Positions 48,181 through 57,289 of a stretch of 64,000 bases of DNA are shown here, in pieces. The DNA lies in the NCBI RefSeq assembly GCF_900091705.1, contig NZ_LT594785.1, positions 549,505-613,504 on the forward strand. The letters run 5' to 3'. Every line of letters starts with the position of its first letter. The stretch's first letter is position 1. Made by a program: the position numbers and the translations under genes. The notes under the pieces are model-generated. The model saw only the letters and a list, made by a program, of their open reading frames with translations, did no database searches and was not told the DNA's origin. This DNA is from Clostridium mediterraneense (GTDB taxonomy: Bacteria > Bacillota > Clostridia > Clostridiales > Clostridiaceae).

Positions 48181-49917
48181 TTGAATAAAATAACTATTAA
48201 TGATAAAGTAATAGAATTTGAAGGAGTACAATCTATTTTGAAGTTAGCTAAGGAGAATGGAATAGATATTCCAACTCTTTGTTTTTTAGAAGATTGTAAT
48301 AATATTGGACAATGTGGAGTCTGCCTAGTTGAAATAGAAGGTCAAGAAAAATTAGCAAGAGCTTGTGCTATTAAAGCTAAAGATGGAATGGTTATAAGAA
48401 CTAATACAGAAAGAGTTACTAATGAAATAAAATCAACAGTTTCAGCTCTTTTAGACAAACATGAATTTAAGTGTGGCCCTTGTGGAAGAAAAGAAAATTG
48501 TGAATTTTTAAAACTTGTGATAAAAACTAAGGCTAGAGCTTCAAAACCTTTTAAAGTAGAAGATAAAAGTGAGTTTGTAGATGAAAGAAGTAAATCTATA
48601 GTTTTAGATAGAAGTAAATGTGTTGTATGTGGAAGATGTGTTGCTGCATGTAGAGTTAAAACAAAAACCAATTCAATTAAATTCCATAGAGTTGATGGTG
48701 GAAGAATAGTAGGACCAGAAGAACTTAAATGTTTTGATGATACTAATTGTTTATTATGTGGACAATGTGTAATAGCATGTCCTGTTGATGCTCTTAAGGA
48801 AAAATCACATATTGATAGAGTTGAAGAAGCTTTAAATGATCCAAATAAGCATGTTATAGTTGCTATGGCTCCATCGGTAAGAACTGCTATGGGTGAACTT
48901 TTTAATATGGGATATGGAGTTGATACAACAGGAAAATTATATACAGCACTTAGAGAAATAGGTTTTGATAAAATATTTGATATAAACTTTGGTGCTGATA
49001 TGACAATAGTAGAAGAGGCTACTGAATTAGCAGCTAGAATAAAGAATAATGGGCCTTTCCCTATGTTTACTTCATGTTGTCCTTCATGGGTTAGACAGGT
49101 TGAAAATTATTATCCAGAATTAATTCCTAATTTATCAACAACTAAATCACCACAACAAATATTTGGTACAGCAACAAAAACATATTATCCTGAAATTTCT
49201 GGAATAAAAGCTGAAGATATATTTACTGTAACAATAATGCCTTGTACATCTAAAAAGTTTGAAGCTGATAGACCAGATATGCAAACTAATGGAAATAGAG
49301 ATATAGATGCTGTTATAACAACAAGAGAACTTGCAAAAATGATTAAAGCTAGAAAAATTAAATTTGCAAATCTTGAAAATGGAGTGGCTGACCCTGCTAT
49401 GGGACTATATTCAGGTGCTGGTGCAATTTTTGGAGCAACAGGTGGAGTTATGGAAGCAAGCCTTAGATCACTTAAAGATTTTATCGAGGGTGAACATCTT
49501 ACAGATATAGAATATAAAGCAGTTAGAGGCTTAAATGGAATAAAAGAAGCTAAGGTAGAGATTGATGGAAATGAATATAAAGTTGCTGTAGTTAATGGAG
49601 CTTCTAATTTATTTGATTTTATGAATTCTGGTAAAGTAAATGAAGGATATCATTTCATAGAAGTTATGGGTTGCCAAGGTGGTTGTGTAAATGGTGGTGG
49701 ACAACCTCATTTATCAGCAGAACAAAGAAGTAAAATTGATATTAAAACTTTAAGAGCTTCTGTTTTATATAATCAGGATGCTAATACTTTAGAAAAGAGA
49801 AAAGCTCATGATAATCCTTCAATAATAGAAATGTATGAAAAGTATATGGGTGAGTTTGGAAAAGGAAAAGCTCATGAATTATTACATCATAGCTATAAAG
49901 TAAAACAAAATAATTAA
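48181..49917 (+). CDS. hydA: [FeFe]-hydrogenase, clostridial type
   Basis: It releases electrons from reduced ferredoxin as hydrogen during fermentation. In order: a 2Fe-2S domain (C-x-x-C in IGQCGVC), a His-ligated cluster (H-EFKCGPCGRKENCEFL), two 4Fe-4S ferredoxin motifs (CVVCGRCVAAC and CLLCGQCVIACP), and the three H-cluster motifs TSCCPSWV, MPCTSKKFE and MGCQGGCVNGGGQ. The length is 578 residues. The start is TTG at 48181 after a run of G. It acts in the cytoplasm. Maturases (HydE, HydF, HydG) are not in the window. Confidence 0.97.
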   Translation: MNKITINDKVIEFEGVQSILKLAKENGIDIPTLCFLEDCNNIGQCGVCLVEIEGQEKLARACAIKAKDGMVIRTNTERVTNEIKSTVSALLDKHEFKCGPCGRKENCEFLKLVIKTKARASKPFKVEDKSEFVDERSKSIVLDRSKCVVCGRCVAACRVKTKTNSIKFHRVDGGRIVGPEELKCFDDTNCLLCGQCVIACPVDALKEKSHIDRVEEALNDPNKHVIVAMAPSVRTAMGELFNMGYGVDTTGKLYTALREIGFDKIFDINFGADMTIVEEATELAARIKNNGPFPMFTSCCPSWVRQVENYYPELIPNLSTTKSPQQIFGTATKTYYPEISGIKAEDIFTVTIMPCTSKKFEADRPDMQTNGNRDIDAVITTRELAKMIKARKIKFANLENGVADPAMGLYSGAGAIFGATGGVMEASLRSLKDFIEGEHLTDIEYKAVRGLNGIKEAKVEIDGNEYKVAVVNGASNLFDFMNSGKVNEGYHFIEVMGCQGGCVNGGGQPHLSAEQRSKIDIKTLRASVLYNQDANTLEKRKAHDNPSIIEMYEKYMGEFGKGKAHELLHHSYKVKQNN

Positions 49918-49932
49918 TTTAGGGGTGAAATA

Positions 49933-50229
49933 ATGAAAGCTATTTTAGCAGAAGTTTCTTCAAAAAGATATAAGGGACTTGATATTAAGATTAATAATGG
50001 AGTAAGAGATTTTACTGTAAGTATTGATAAAGAAAATTTAAAGTATGAAGAGTTTAAAAATATTGATATGCATGTAAATGTCTATGCTTTAGTTAGAAAT
50101 TGCTGTTCTGGGAAACCAGTATCTATTTTAGAAAGTGGAACAAGTATTGATGATGATAATAGTATAAGAGAACTTATTGATAGTATAGATAATCTTATTG
50201 GTGATAAATTAAAAGAAATTCTTATATAA
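49933..50229 (+). CDS. Small unknown protein adjacent to hydA
   Basis: I do not recognise this 98-residue protein. It is soluble and slightly acidic, with a beta-rich first half and a helical end; the only cysteines are the adjacent pair in VRNCCSGKPV. It starts 15 nt after hydA with AGGGGTGA as binding site and is followed by a terminator, so it is almost certainly cotranscribed with the hydrogenase. A role in hydrogenase function is only suggested by position. Confidence 0.75.
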   Translation: MKAILAEVSSKRYKGLDIKINNGVRDFTVSIDKENLKYEEFKNIDMHVNVYALVRNCCSGKPVSILESGTSIDDDNSIRELIDSIDNLIGDKLKEILI

Positions 50230-50236
50230 AAAAATT

Positions 50237-50267
50237 GGCTGCTTTAATAAAAAAGCAGCCTTTTATT
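50237..50267 (+). terminator. Terminator after the hydA pair
   Basis: GGCTGCTTT (50237-50245) pairs with AAAGCAGCC (50252-50260), then TTTT. Confidence 0.88.
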
Positions 50268-50423
50268 ATAATTCAGAAAGGAACAACAATAAATAGTTCA
50301 AACAATACTTTTATTATGCTCAAAAAATAAAAATGTATGTAATTTATTAATATTAATTAAGTAAATGAGCTAAATTTATTTATTTTTTCATATAATCTAA
50401 TAAGAATTTTTTTAGGAGAGACA

Positions 50424-51902
50424 ATGGATAGAAGTAGTGGAGTTATAATGCATATTTCATCATTAGCTAGTGATTATGGTATAGGAACTTTTGGGGAAGA
50501 GGCTTTTAAGTTTGCAGATTTTCTTAGTGAAGCTGGATTAAAGTTTTGGCAAATACTTCCCTTAGGACAGACTTCTTATGGAGATTCACCATATCAGAGT
50601 TTTTCAGCTTTTGCAGGGAATCCATATTTTATAGATTTTAAATTATTAGAAATGGATAATCTTTTAGATGAGAGTGATTATAAAAATTTGGATTATGGAA
50701 GTAATGAAGATAAAGTAGATTATGAGAAAATATTTAATACTAGATACAAGGTACTTAGAAAGGCATATGAGAATGCAAAGAATAATATATATTCTAAAAT
50801 AAAACAATTTAGGGATGAAAATAAAGAGTGGATTGAAGATTATGCTCTTTATATGGCTATTAAACAAAAGTTTAATTTAAGTTCTTGGAAAGAATGGGAT
50901 AGTGAATATAAGTTTAGAGATAAGGCAAGTATTAAAAAGATAAAACAGGAATTAGATGACGAGATAAATTACTGGTGTTTTATTCAGTATGAGTTTTTTA
51001 AACAATGGTATAATTTAAAGTTATATGTTAATGAATTAGGAATAAAGATAATAGGAGATATTCCTATATATATTGCAGATGATAGTGCAGATGCTTGGAG
51101 TAAGCCTTATATGTTTAAATATGATAAGGATATGAATCTAGATAAGCAGTCAGGTTGCCCACCAGATGCTTTTTCAGAAGAAGGGCAACTTTGGGGAAAT
51201 CCTATTTATAATTGGGAATACATGAAAAAAGATAATTATAAGTGGTGGATAAAAAGGATAAAAGAAAGTTCTAAACTTTATGATTTTATTAGAATAGATC
51301 ATTTTAGAGGATTTGAGTCTTTTTGGGAAGTTGATGGAAAAGCTAAAAATGCAAAAAAAGGTAAGTGGATAAAAGGACCAGGTTTTAATTTATTTAGAGT
51401 TATTAAAGAAGAACTTGGAGACGTGAATATAATAGCAGAAGATTTAGGAGTAATAACTGATGAAGTAAGGCAATTAAAAAAAGAAACAGGTTTTATGGGG
51501 ATGAAAGTTCTAGAATTTGCTTTTGGTGGTGGAAGTAAAAATGAACATTTACCTCATAATTATTGTGAAGATTTATTGGTATATACATCAACACATGATA
51601 ATAATACTGTAAAAGCTTGGTTTGATAATGAGACTAATGATTATGAGAAAAAATATATTAAAAAATATATTAATCTTAGAGAGGATGAAGATATAAATTG
51701 GGGGCTTATAAGAACAGCTTGGGCAAGTACTGGGAAGATAGCTATGGCTCAAATACAAGACTTTTTATTAGTAGGAAGTACTGGAAGAATGAATTTTCCA
51801 TCTAAGCTAGGCAATAACTGGAGTTGGAGAATTAAAAAGGATGTTTTAGATGAAGAGTTAATATCTAAAATTAAAAGTTTAAATGAGTTATATGAAAGAT
51901 AA
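50424..51902 (+). CDS. malQ: 4-alpha-glucanotransferase (amylomaltase)
   Basis: It rearranges alpha-1,4-glucans during maltodextrin and glycogen use. Glycoside hydrolase family 77 motifs are seen: LPLGQTSYGDSPYQSFSAFAGNP in two parts near residue 46, GDIPIYIADDSADAW, FIRIDHFRGFESFW with the catalytic nucleophile Asp, IIAEDLGVIT with the acid Glu, and STHDNNT. It has 492 residues. GGAGAG precedes the ATG. No other glycogen genes are adjacent. Confidence 0.95.
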   Translation: MDRSSGVIMHISSLASDYGIGTFGEEAFKFADFLSEAGLKFWQILPLGQTSYGDSPYQSFSAFAGNPYFIDFKLLEMDNLLDESDYKNLDYGSNEDKVDYEKIFNTRYKVLRKAYENAKNNIYSKIKQFRDENKEWIEDYALYMAIKQKFNLSSWKEWDSEYKFRDKASIKKIKQELDDEINYWCFIQYEFFKQWYNLKLYVNELGIKIIGDIPIYIADDSADAWSKPYMFKYDKDMNLDKQSGCPPDAFSEEGQLWGNPIYNWEYMKKDNYKWWIKRIKESSKLYDFIRIDHFRGFESFWEVDGKAKNAKKGKWIKGPGFNLFRVIKEELGDVNIIAEDLGVITDEVRQLKKETGFMGMKVLEFAFGGGSKNEHLPHNYCEDLLVYTSTHDNNTVKAWFDNETNDYEKKYIKKYINLREDEDINWGLIRTAWASTGKIAMAQIQDFLLVGSTGRMNFPSKLGNNWSWRIKKDVLDEELISKIKSLNELYER

Positions 51903-51972
51903 AAAAGGTAAGTATGTAGTATTTATAGAATATAAAATGATGAACTTTCAGAAATAAAAGGTGGGATTTTAT

Positions 51973-52653
51973 ATGAAGACTTCATTAAGTCCAAGAAAAG
52001 AATTAAATACTTTATTGGAAGTACGAAGTGATTCTTTTTTTAAAATACTTTCTTATGAGAATTTAGGAGAAAATAAAAAATTAAAACAACTTAAGATTAA
52101 TCTAGATGATTCTATGGTTAAGGTGAGAGAAGATAAATTATTTTATTTAAAAGGGCAGATAAGTAAATATGAAATATATAAAGAAACTAGTTTTGCAAAA
52201 AAGATATTTTCATTAACGGAAGATGAAGAGGAAGAAGAGAGCATATATCCTATTTATAGTGGAAGTGGAGAGATTATGCTTGATACATCTTTAAAAGATT
52301 TTGTTATTATAGGTCTTGAAGATGATGAGATTATTATAAAAGAGGATAGTTTTTGGGTATGTGAATCTGAGGTAAATATAGATTATGAAGGTGAGGATGA
52401 ACTTTTACTTTGTGGTAATGGAATTGTAGTTATAGAAGTTCCAGTATCAGAGAAAGAAATCCTAAGGCAAAGATTGAATAAAAATACTATTAAGGTTTTT
52501 AAAAATGATATTATCTTTAGAAGAGGTAATTTTAAAGAGATAAATCATAAAGAGTATAAAGTATATGAAGGAACAGGAGAGATATGGCTTACTCCTACAA
52601 GAAATATTTGTAGTAATACTAAAAGAAAAAGTGAAATTTTATTTGTAGAATAA
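51973..52653 (+). CDS. AIM24-like beta-sandwich protein
   Basis: A 226-residue protein resembling the AIM24/TraT-like family, judged by the repeating glycine turns GSGEIMLDTS, LLLCGNGIVVIEVP and GTGEIWLTP. The family's function is not settled. The N-terminal 70 residues are charged and less conserved in look. The ATG at 51973 is chosen over a GTG at 51961 that lies in the AAAGGTGGG binding site. It follows malQ by 70 nt without a clear terminator. Confidence 0.6.
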   Translation: MKTSLSPRKELNTLLEVRSDSFFKILSYENLGENKKLKQLKINLDDSMVKVREDKLFYLKGQISKYEIYKETSFAKKIFSLTEDEEEEESIYPIYSGSGEIMLDTSLKDFVIIGLEDDEIIIKEDSFWVCESEVNIDYEGEDELLLCGNGIVVIEVPVSEKEILRQRLNKNTIKVFKNDIIFRRGNFKEINHKEYKVYEGTGEIWLTPTRNICSNTKRKSEILFVE

Positions 52654-52751
52654 TAATATGTGAATTTTATCTATTCACTTTATGCATAAAATCCTTTATT
52701 ATTATAAAGTAGTAAAGGATTTATTAATTCAACTTTTGGAGGTATAACAAT

Positions 52752-53054
52752 ATGAGTGAGTTTATATCAAAAATAAAGTCAGATGAACTAGATTATTTAT
52801 TTAAGGCTATACTTACTTTAAAGAATGAAGAAGAATGTTATAGATTTTTTGAAGATGTTTCAACCATAAATGAATTAAAATCATTAGCTCAAAGATTGCA
52901 AGTTGCAAAGATGTTAGATGAAAAAAAGACATACATAGAAATTGCTGAAGTTACAGGGGCATCAACTGCGACAATAAGCAGGGTTAATAGAGCTTTAACA
53001 TATGGAAGTGATGGTTATAATATAGTTCTAGATAGGTTAAATAAGGCAAATTAG
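52752..53054 (+). CDS. YerC/YecD family TrpR-like regulator
   Basis: A 100-residue DNA-binding protein of the TrpR-like superfamily: LKSLAQRLQVAKMLDEKKTY followed by the helix-turn-helix IAEVTGASTATISRVNRALT. YerC proteins lack the tryptophan site and their targets are mostly unknown. TGGAGGT precedes the ATG. A hairpin (52689-52698 with 52713-52722) lies just before it and may end the previous transcript. Confidence 0.9.
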   Translation: MSEFISKIKSDELDYLFKAILTLKNEEECYRFFEDVSTINELKSLAQRLQVAKMLDEKKTYIEIAEVTGASTATISRVNRALTYGSDGYNIVLDRLNKAN

Positions 53055-53198
53055 ATAATAGGATAGTTTATTTAGTTATTTGTAAGAAAATGTATTAGAT
53101 TTTATAGTAAAATTTTATATGTACATTAGATAATATATATTAATTTGTGGTAATGAGGATAAAGTGTTAGTAGATCTATTAAAAAAGAGGTGAAAGAA

Positions 53199-53885
53199 TT
53201 GAGTATACTTATTATAGATAATGAGGCCGAAGTTGTTGAAGAATTAGAACAAGATTTATTAAAAGAAAACTTTAAAGTTTTTAAAGCGAGTAATGGAACT
53301 GATGCTTTAGAAATATTTAATAATAATAAAATATCTTTAATTCTTTTAGATTTAATTTTACCTGATATGAATGGGCAAGAGGTATGTGAAGCAATAAGAG
53401 AAAAGTCAGATGTTCCAATAATCGTAGTTAGTTCAAAAAATGATTCTAATGATAGATTAAGAGGATTTGAAATGGGCGCTGATGATTATGTAGCGAAGCC
53501 TTTTTATTCTAAAGAAATAGTTGCTAGAGTTAAAGCTGTTTTAAAAAGAACTGAAAGATGTGCCGAAAAAGAAGTTTTAAGTTTTGATAATGAAAAGTTA
53601 GTTATAAAAACTAAAAGTCATGAAGTTCTATTAGATGGGGAACTAGTTCCTTTAACAGCAACTGAATATAAAATATTATTAATATTAGCAAAAACTCCTA
53701 AGATTGTATATAGTAGAGAACAACTTTTATTAGCAGCTCTTGGGGAAGAAAATGAAAGTTATGATAGAGTTATAGATACTCACGTTAAGAATTTAAGAGG
53801 CAAAATAGAAGCTGATAATAAAAAACCTAAGTATATAATTACTGTATATGGAGTAGGATATAGATTTGAAGGGAAAAAAGACTAG
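53199..53885 (+). CDS. Orphan OmpR-family response regulator
   Basis: A receiver plus winged-helix regulator of 228 residues without a histidine kinase next to it. The phospho-acceptor lies in LILLDLILPDMNG, with VVSSKND and AKPF completing the site. The usual second acidic residue is Asn in IIDNEAE. The DNA-binding domain is TATEYKILLILAK to VYGVGYRFEG. The start is TTG at 53199, 6 nt after GAGGTGA; a GTG at 53190 lies in the binding site. Confidence 0.9.
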   Translation: MSILIIDNEAEVVEELEQDLLKENFKVFKASNGTDALEIFNNNKISLILLDLILPDMNGQEVCEAIREKSDVPIIVVSSKNDSNDRLRGFEMGADDYVAKPFYSKEIVARVKAVLKRTERCAEKEVLSFDNEKLVIKTKSHEVLLDGELVPLTATEYKILLILAKTPKIVYSREQLLLAALGEENESYDRVIDTHVKNLRGKIEADNKKPKYIITVYGVGYRFEGKKD

Positions 53886-53930
53886 AATATCTTGAGTTGT
53901 TGTAAGAATTAATAAAACTTTTCTTACAAT

Positions 53931-53970
53931 AAAATAAGGGCTGTTTCAAAAGAGACAGCCCTTATTTTTA
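53931..53970. terminator. Bidirectional terminator between the response regulator and the DUF349 gene
   Basis: A 17-bp stem with one wobble (53931-53947 with 53952-53968) and a 4-nt loop, A-rich left and T-rich right. A second 9-bp hairpin (53900-53908 with 53921-53929) precedes it. Confidence 0.9.
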
Positions 53971-55278
53971 TTTATCTTTAATTTCATTTATTTGCTTATT
54001 AACGTTAAATAATTCATCTTGAACTTCTTTAAGTTTAGCCTTATTATTAGCTATTCTTGTTTTAATATCTTCTATGATATTTTGATAGTTTTCAATAATT
54101 TCTTCAGCTTTATCACCAGGTTTTACTGATAAAAGTCTACCTTTGAAATCTTCAAGTCTTTCATTATCATTTGAAATAAATCCTCTAAGCTTTTCTATGA
54201 AATCCTTTTTATTTCCAGCAAGCTTGTTTAAGAATTCTAATTGTTTTTCATTCTTTGAAGAATTTATTTTATCGAAGTATTCTTGTCTTAAGGCATAGAA
54301 TCCGTCACGAACTTCTTTAAATTCATTTATTAAATCTTCATTAACATCTTTTCCACAGAATCCAACTTTGAAGAATTCTTCGCTTATAGCTTTAACTTTT
54401 TCTGAAGCTTCTTTCCAACTTTCATTTTCATAAAGAGCCTTAACTTCATTGATTAATTCTTTTCTCTTTTCTATATGAACTAAGTTGTTAGCTTTAACTT
54501 CATCAAAGAATTTTTGTCTTTCATTAAAGAAAGCTGTCTTAGCATTCTTGTATGCTTCTGATATTTCATCATTTTCTTCTTTTCCTGAGAATCCGATTTC
54601 TTTGAATTCTTCACAAAGAGCATTGAATTTAACAGTTGCATCTTTCCAGTTTTTATTGTTAACAAGTCCAGCAAGTTCTGCAATGATTTGTTTTTTCTTA
54701 GCTCTCTTTTCATCAAAGTTTTCTTTAAGATCACTTAATGAGTTCTTTCTTTCTGCTCTTAAGTTATTCTTAAGTTCATTGAATTTCTTAAAGATTGAAT
54801 CATTTTCTTCTTTACCAACAAATCCAATATTAAAGAATTCATCACTTAAAGCTTTTATAGCCATATCTATATCTCTAAGATTTTCACTTGTATAGTGAAG
54901 TTCTGCTAATTTATCTAAAACCTCATGCTTCTTAACAGCATTTTCTTTGAATCTTTCTTCTGACTTTGCATAGAATTCTTTTCTCTTATCGTAGAATAAT
55001 TGTCTAGCTTCATTTAGTTCATCATTAAGCTTTGGAAGTTCTACTGGATCAGAGCAAGGTATTTCCTTGAAGTTTTCTAATAATTCATAGAATTTAGTAC
55101 TTGCATCTTTCCAGTTTTCTGATGTTTCTGCAAGAGTAATAATTTCTTTGATTACAGCTCTTCTTTTTTCTACGCTTTCTCTATCGTAATTTTCTAACTC
55201 TGCACCAAATGCATAGTCTGTGTTGTTGCTATTATCTTTTATGTATTGTTTAAAAGATTTATTCTTTTTTGTTCCCAT
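53968..55278 (-). CDS. DUF349 multi-repeat helical protein
   Basis: A 436-residue, highly charged, all-helical protein with about four DUF349 repeats of roughly 75 residues, each marked by a W/L-K-D-A segment followed by F..IGF.GKE.N (for example FKEIGFSGKEEND and FFKVGFCGKDVNE). The C-terminal 90 residues form a coiled coil. It has no signal peptide or enzymatic motif. The role of DUF349 is unknown. AAAGGGG precedes the ATG at 55278. It is a single-gene unit. Confidence 0.85.
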   Translation of the reverse strand: MGTKKNKSFKQYIKDNSNNTDYAFGAELENYDRESVEKRRAVIKEIITLAETSENWKDASTKFYELLENFKEIPCSDPVELPKLNDELNEARQLFYDKRKEFYAKSEERFKENAVKKHEVLDKLAELHYTSENLRDIDMAIKALSDEFFNIGFVGKEENDSIFKKFNELKNNLRAERKNSLSDLKENFDEKRAKKKQIIAELAGLVNNKNWKDATVKFNALCEEFKEIGFSGKEENDEISEAYKNAKTAFFNERQKFFDEVKANNLVHIEKRKELINEVKALYENESWKEASEKVKAISEEFFKVGFCGKDVNEDLINEFKEVRDGFYALRQEYFDKINSSKNEKQLEFLNKLAGNKKDFIEKLRGFISNDNERLEDFKGRLLSVKPGDKAEEIIENYQNIIEDIKTRIANNKAKLKEVQDELFNVNKQINEIKDK

Positions 55279-55613
55279 TTTGAATCCCCTTTCAAATTAC
55301 GCTTATAATACTATTCTAATTGTCTATAAATTTTATGTCTACTATAAAGTACTACTAATGCTATTTTATTTTAATAAATCACTAATTTACTTAATATTAT
55401 GCTTTTAAATTTTAAATATAATATAAATTTGAAAAAAAATATAAAGTTATTTTTAATTTTAGGTTTATAAGCGACTATGCTAGATATTATGACAATTGAC
55501 AAGAAAACTTCAATAGTTTATATTTAAATGCATAAAATATATTTTAAAATTAGTTAGAAAAATATTACTAAAGAGAATATTAATAAAGTAGATAGAATTT
55601 TAGAGGTGGCAAA
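55279..55613. other. Divergent intergenic region between the DUF349 gene and glmM
   Basis: About 335 nt of AT-rich DNA holding promoters for both sides. The glmM promoter is clear; a weaker minus-strand candidate (TAGACA, 17 nt, TAGAAT) lies near 55310-55345. I see no RNA fold or reading frame in it. Confidence 0.5.
55496..55524 (+). promoter_or_regulatory. Sigma-A promoter of glmM
   Basis: TTGACA (55496-55501), 17 nt, and TATATT (55519-55524). It leaves a leader of about 80 nt and shows that glmM is expressed on its own. Confidence 0.82.
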
Positions 55614-56960
55614 ATGCAAAGATTATTCGGTACAGATGGAGTTAGAGGAATAGCTAACACAGAATTAACAGCAGAATTAGCTTATAATTTAGGTAGAGCA
55701 GGTGCATATGTTTTAACACAAGCAGCTCACAAACCTAAAATATTAGTTGCAAAAGACACAAGAATATCAGGAGATATGCTTGAATCAGCTTTAGTAGCAG
55801 GAATATTATCAGTTGGAGCAGAAGCTGTTGTTATAGGAGTTATACCAACACCTGCAGTTGCATATTTAACAAAGAAATATGGCGCAGATGCAGGAGTAAT
55901 GATTTCAGCATCACACAATCCAGTAGAATATAACGGAATTAAATTCTTTAATGCAAATGGATATAAATTATCAGATGAATTAGAAGATAAAATACAAGAA
56001 GTAATAGAAAGCGGATTTGAAGGGGTTCCTTCACCAGTTGGAGCTGACCTAGGAAGAGAAACAATAGATGAGAAAGCAGAAGAACATTATATTGAATTCT
56101 CAAAGAATGTTGTTAATACATCATTAGAAGGACTTAAAATTGCTTTAGATTGTGCAAATGGAGCAGCATATTCAGTAGCAGAAAAAGCTTTTAAAGAATT
56201 AGGAGCAGAAGTTTGTGTAATTAACAATACACCAGATGGAACAAATATAAATGAAAATTGTGGATCAACACATCCAGAAGAACTTATGAAGTTTGTTAAA
56301 GAAAATAAATGTAATTTAGGTTTTGCTTTTGATGGAGACGCTGATAGATGTTTAGCAGTAGATGAAAATGGAAAGCTTGTTGATGGAGATTTCTTATTAA
56401 CAATAACAGCTAAATATTTAAAAGAAAAAGGTCAATTAAAAGATGATACTTTAGTAGTAACAGTAATGAGTAATTTAGGACTTATGCTTGCATGTAAAAA
56501 AGAAGGAATAAATGTTGTTACAACTAAGGTTGGAGATAGATATGTTCTTGAAAATATGGTTGAAAATGGATATTCAATTGGTGGAGAACAATCAGGACAC
56601 ATAATCTTATTATCACATAATACTACAGGTGATGGACTTGCAACAGCACTTCAAATTTCAACAATAGTTAAGGAATCAAACAAGAGCTTATCAGAACTTG
56701 CAAAAGTTATGAAGGTATTACCACAAGTATTAGTAAATGCTAAGGTTCCTAACTCAATGAAAAACATTCATGAAATAGATGAAGAAATTAAATCAGAAAT
56801 TAAAAAAATAGAAGAAGCTTTAGAAGGAGCAGGAAGAGTTCTTATAAGACCTTCAGGTACAGAACCACTAGTAAGAGTTATGCTAGAAGGTGAAAACCAA
56901 GAAGAAATTGATAAAATGGCAAATAATCTTGCTGCTTTAATAGAAAGTAAAGTTAAATAG
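55614..56960 (+). CDS. glmM: Phosphoglucosamine mutase
   Basis: It converts glucosamine-6-phosphate to glucosamine-1-phosphate for peptidoglycan precursors. The phosphoserine motif ISASHNP is near residue 100, the metal loop DGDADR near 240, GGEQSGH near 323 and the phosphate-binding RPSGTEP near 410. It has 448 residues, with GAGGTGG before the ATG. In most Firmicutes it follows cdaA-cdaR and binds CdaA; here it stands alone. Confidence 0.97.
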   Translation: MQRLFGTDGVRGIANTELTAELAYNLGRAGAYVLTQAAHKPKILVAKDTRISGDMLESALVAGILSVGAEAVVIGVIPTPAVAYLTKKYGADAGVMISASHNPVEYNGIKFFNANGYKLSDELEDKIQEVIESGFEGVPSPVGADLGRETIDEKAEEHYIEFSKNVVNTSLEGLKIALDCANGAAYSVAEKAFKELGAEVCVINNTPDGTNINENCGSTHPEELMKFVKENKCNLGFAFDGDADRCLAVDENGKLVDGDFLLTITAKYLKEKGQLKDDTLVVTVMSNLGLMLACKKEGINVVTTKVGDRYVLENMVENGYSIGGEQSGHIILLSHNTTGDGLATALQISTIVKESNKSLSELAKVMKVLPQVLVNAKVPNSMKNIHEIDEEIKSEIKKIEEALEGAGRVLIRPSGTEPLVRVMLEGENQEEIDKMANNLAALIESKVK

Positions 56961-56964
56961 CTTT

Positions 56965-57003
56965 CAAAAAAATAACTACCTTTATAAGGTAGTTATTTTT
57001 TTA
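56965..57003 (+). terminator. Terminator after glmM
   Basis: ATAACTACCTT (56972-56982) pairs with AAGGTAGTTAT (56986-56996) around a 3-nt loop, flanked by A and T runs. Confidence 0.88.
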
Positions 57004-57137
57004 TTAAATTTATAATATTTTTAGATAGCACTTTTTTTAGTTATTTAAAAATGAGATAATAATATTATACAAAATATTGTTTTTAATAATATTTTTTACA
57101 AAAAATGATGTTTATTATATATATATTAATTAAATTA

Positions 57138-57173
57138 AGTAATAATAATTATTTATAAATAATTATTATTACT
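57138..57173 (+). repeat. 36-nt perfect palindrome upstream of the rubrerythrin fusion
   Basis: The two 18-nt halves (57138-57155 and 57156-57173) are exactly complementary with no loop, so this is an operator-like palindrome more than a hairpin. Its centre reads TTATTTATAAATAA. It lies about 117 nt before the start codon in an otherwise plain AT-rich region (57004-57289) that contains no reading frame. Confidence 0.6.
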
Positions 57174-57240
57174 TTATAATATATTCAAAGAATGATTTTA
57201 AATAAAGTTTAGTTAATATTTTTATAGTAGATAAAAGTAA

Positions 57241-57257
57241 TAAATAAAGTTTATTTA
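57241..57257 (+). promoter_or_regulatory. 17-nt palindrome next to the rubrerythrin-fusion start
   Basis: TAAATAAA, one G, TTTATTTA: a perfect 8-bp inverted repeat located 33 nt before the start codon. In such AT-rich DNA it could be chance. Confidence 0.35.
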
Positions 57258-57289
57258 ATTTTTAGGAATTTGAATTGGAGGAATTTAAA

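Noticed and set aside
52689-52722. Terminator before the YerC gene
   Set aside because: The 10-bp hairpin is real but no T-run follows; it is noted only within the YerC entry.
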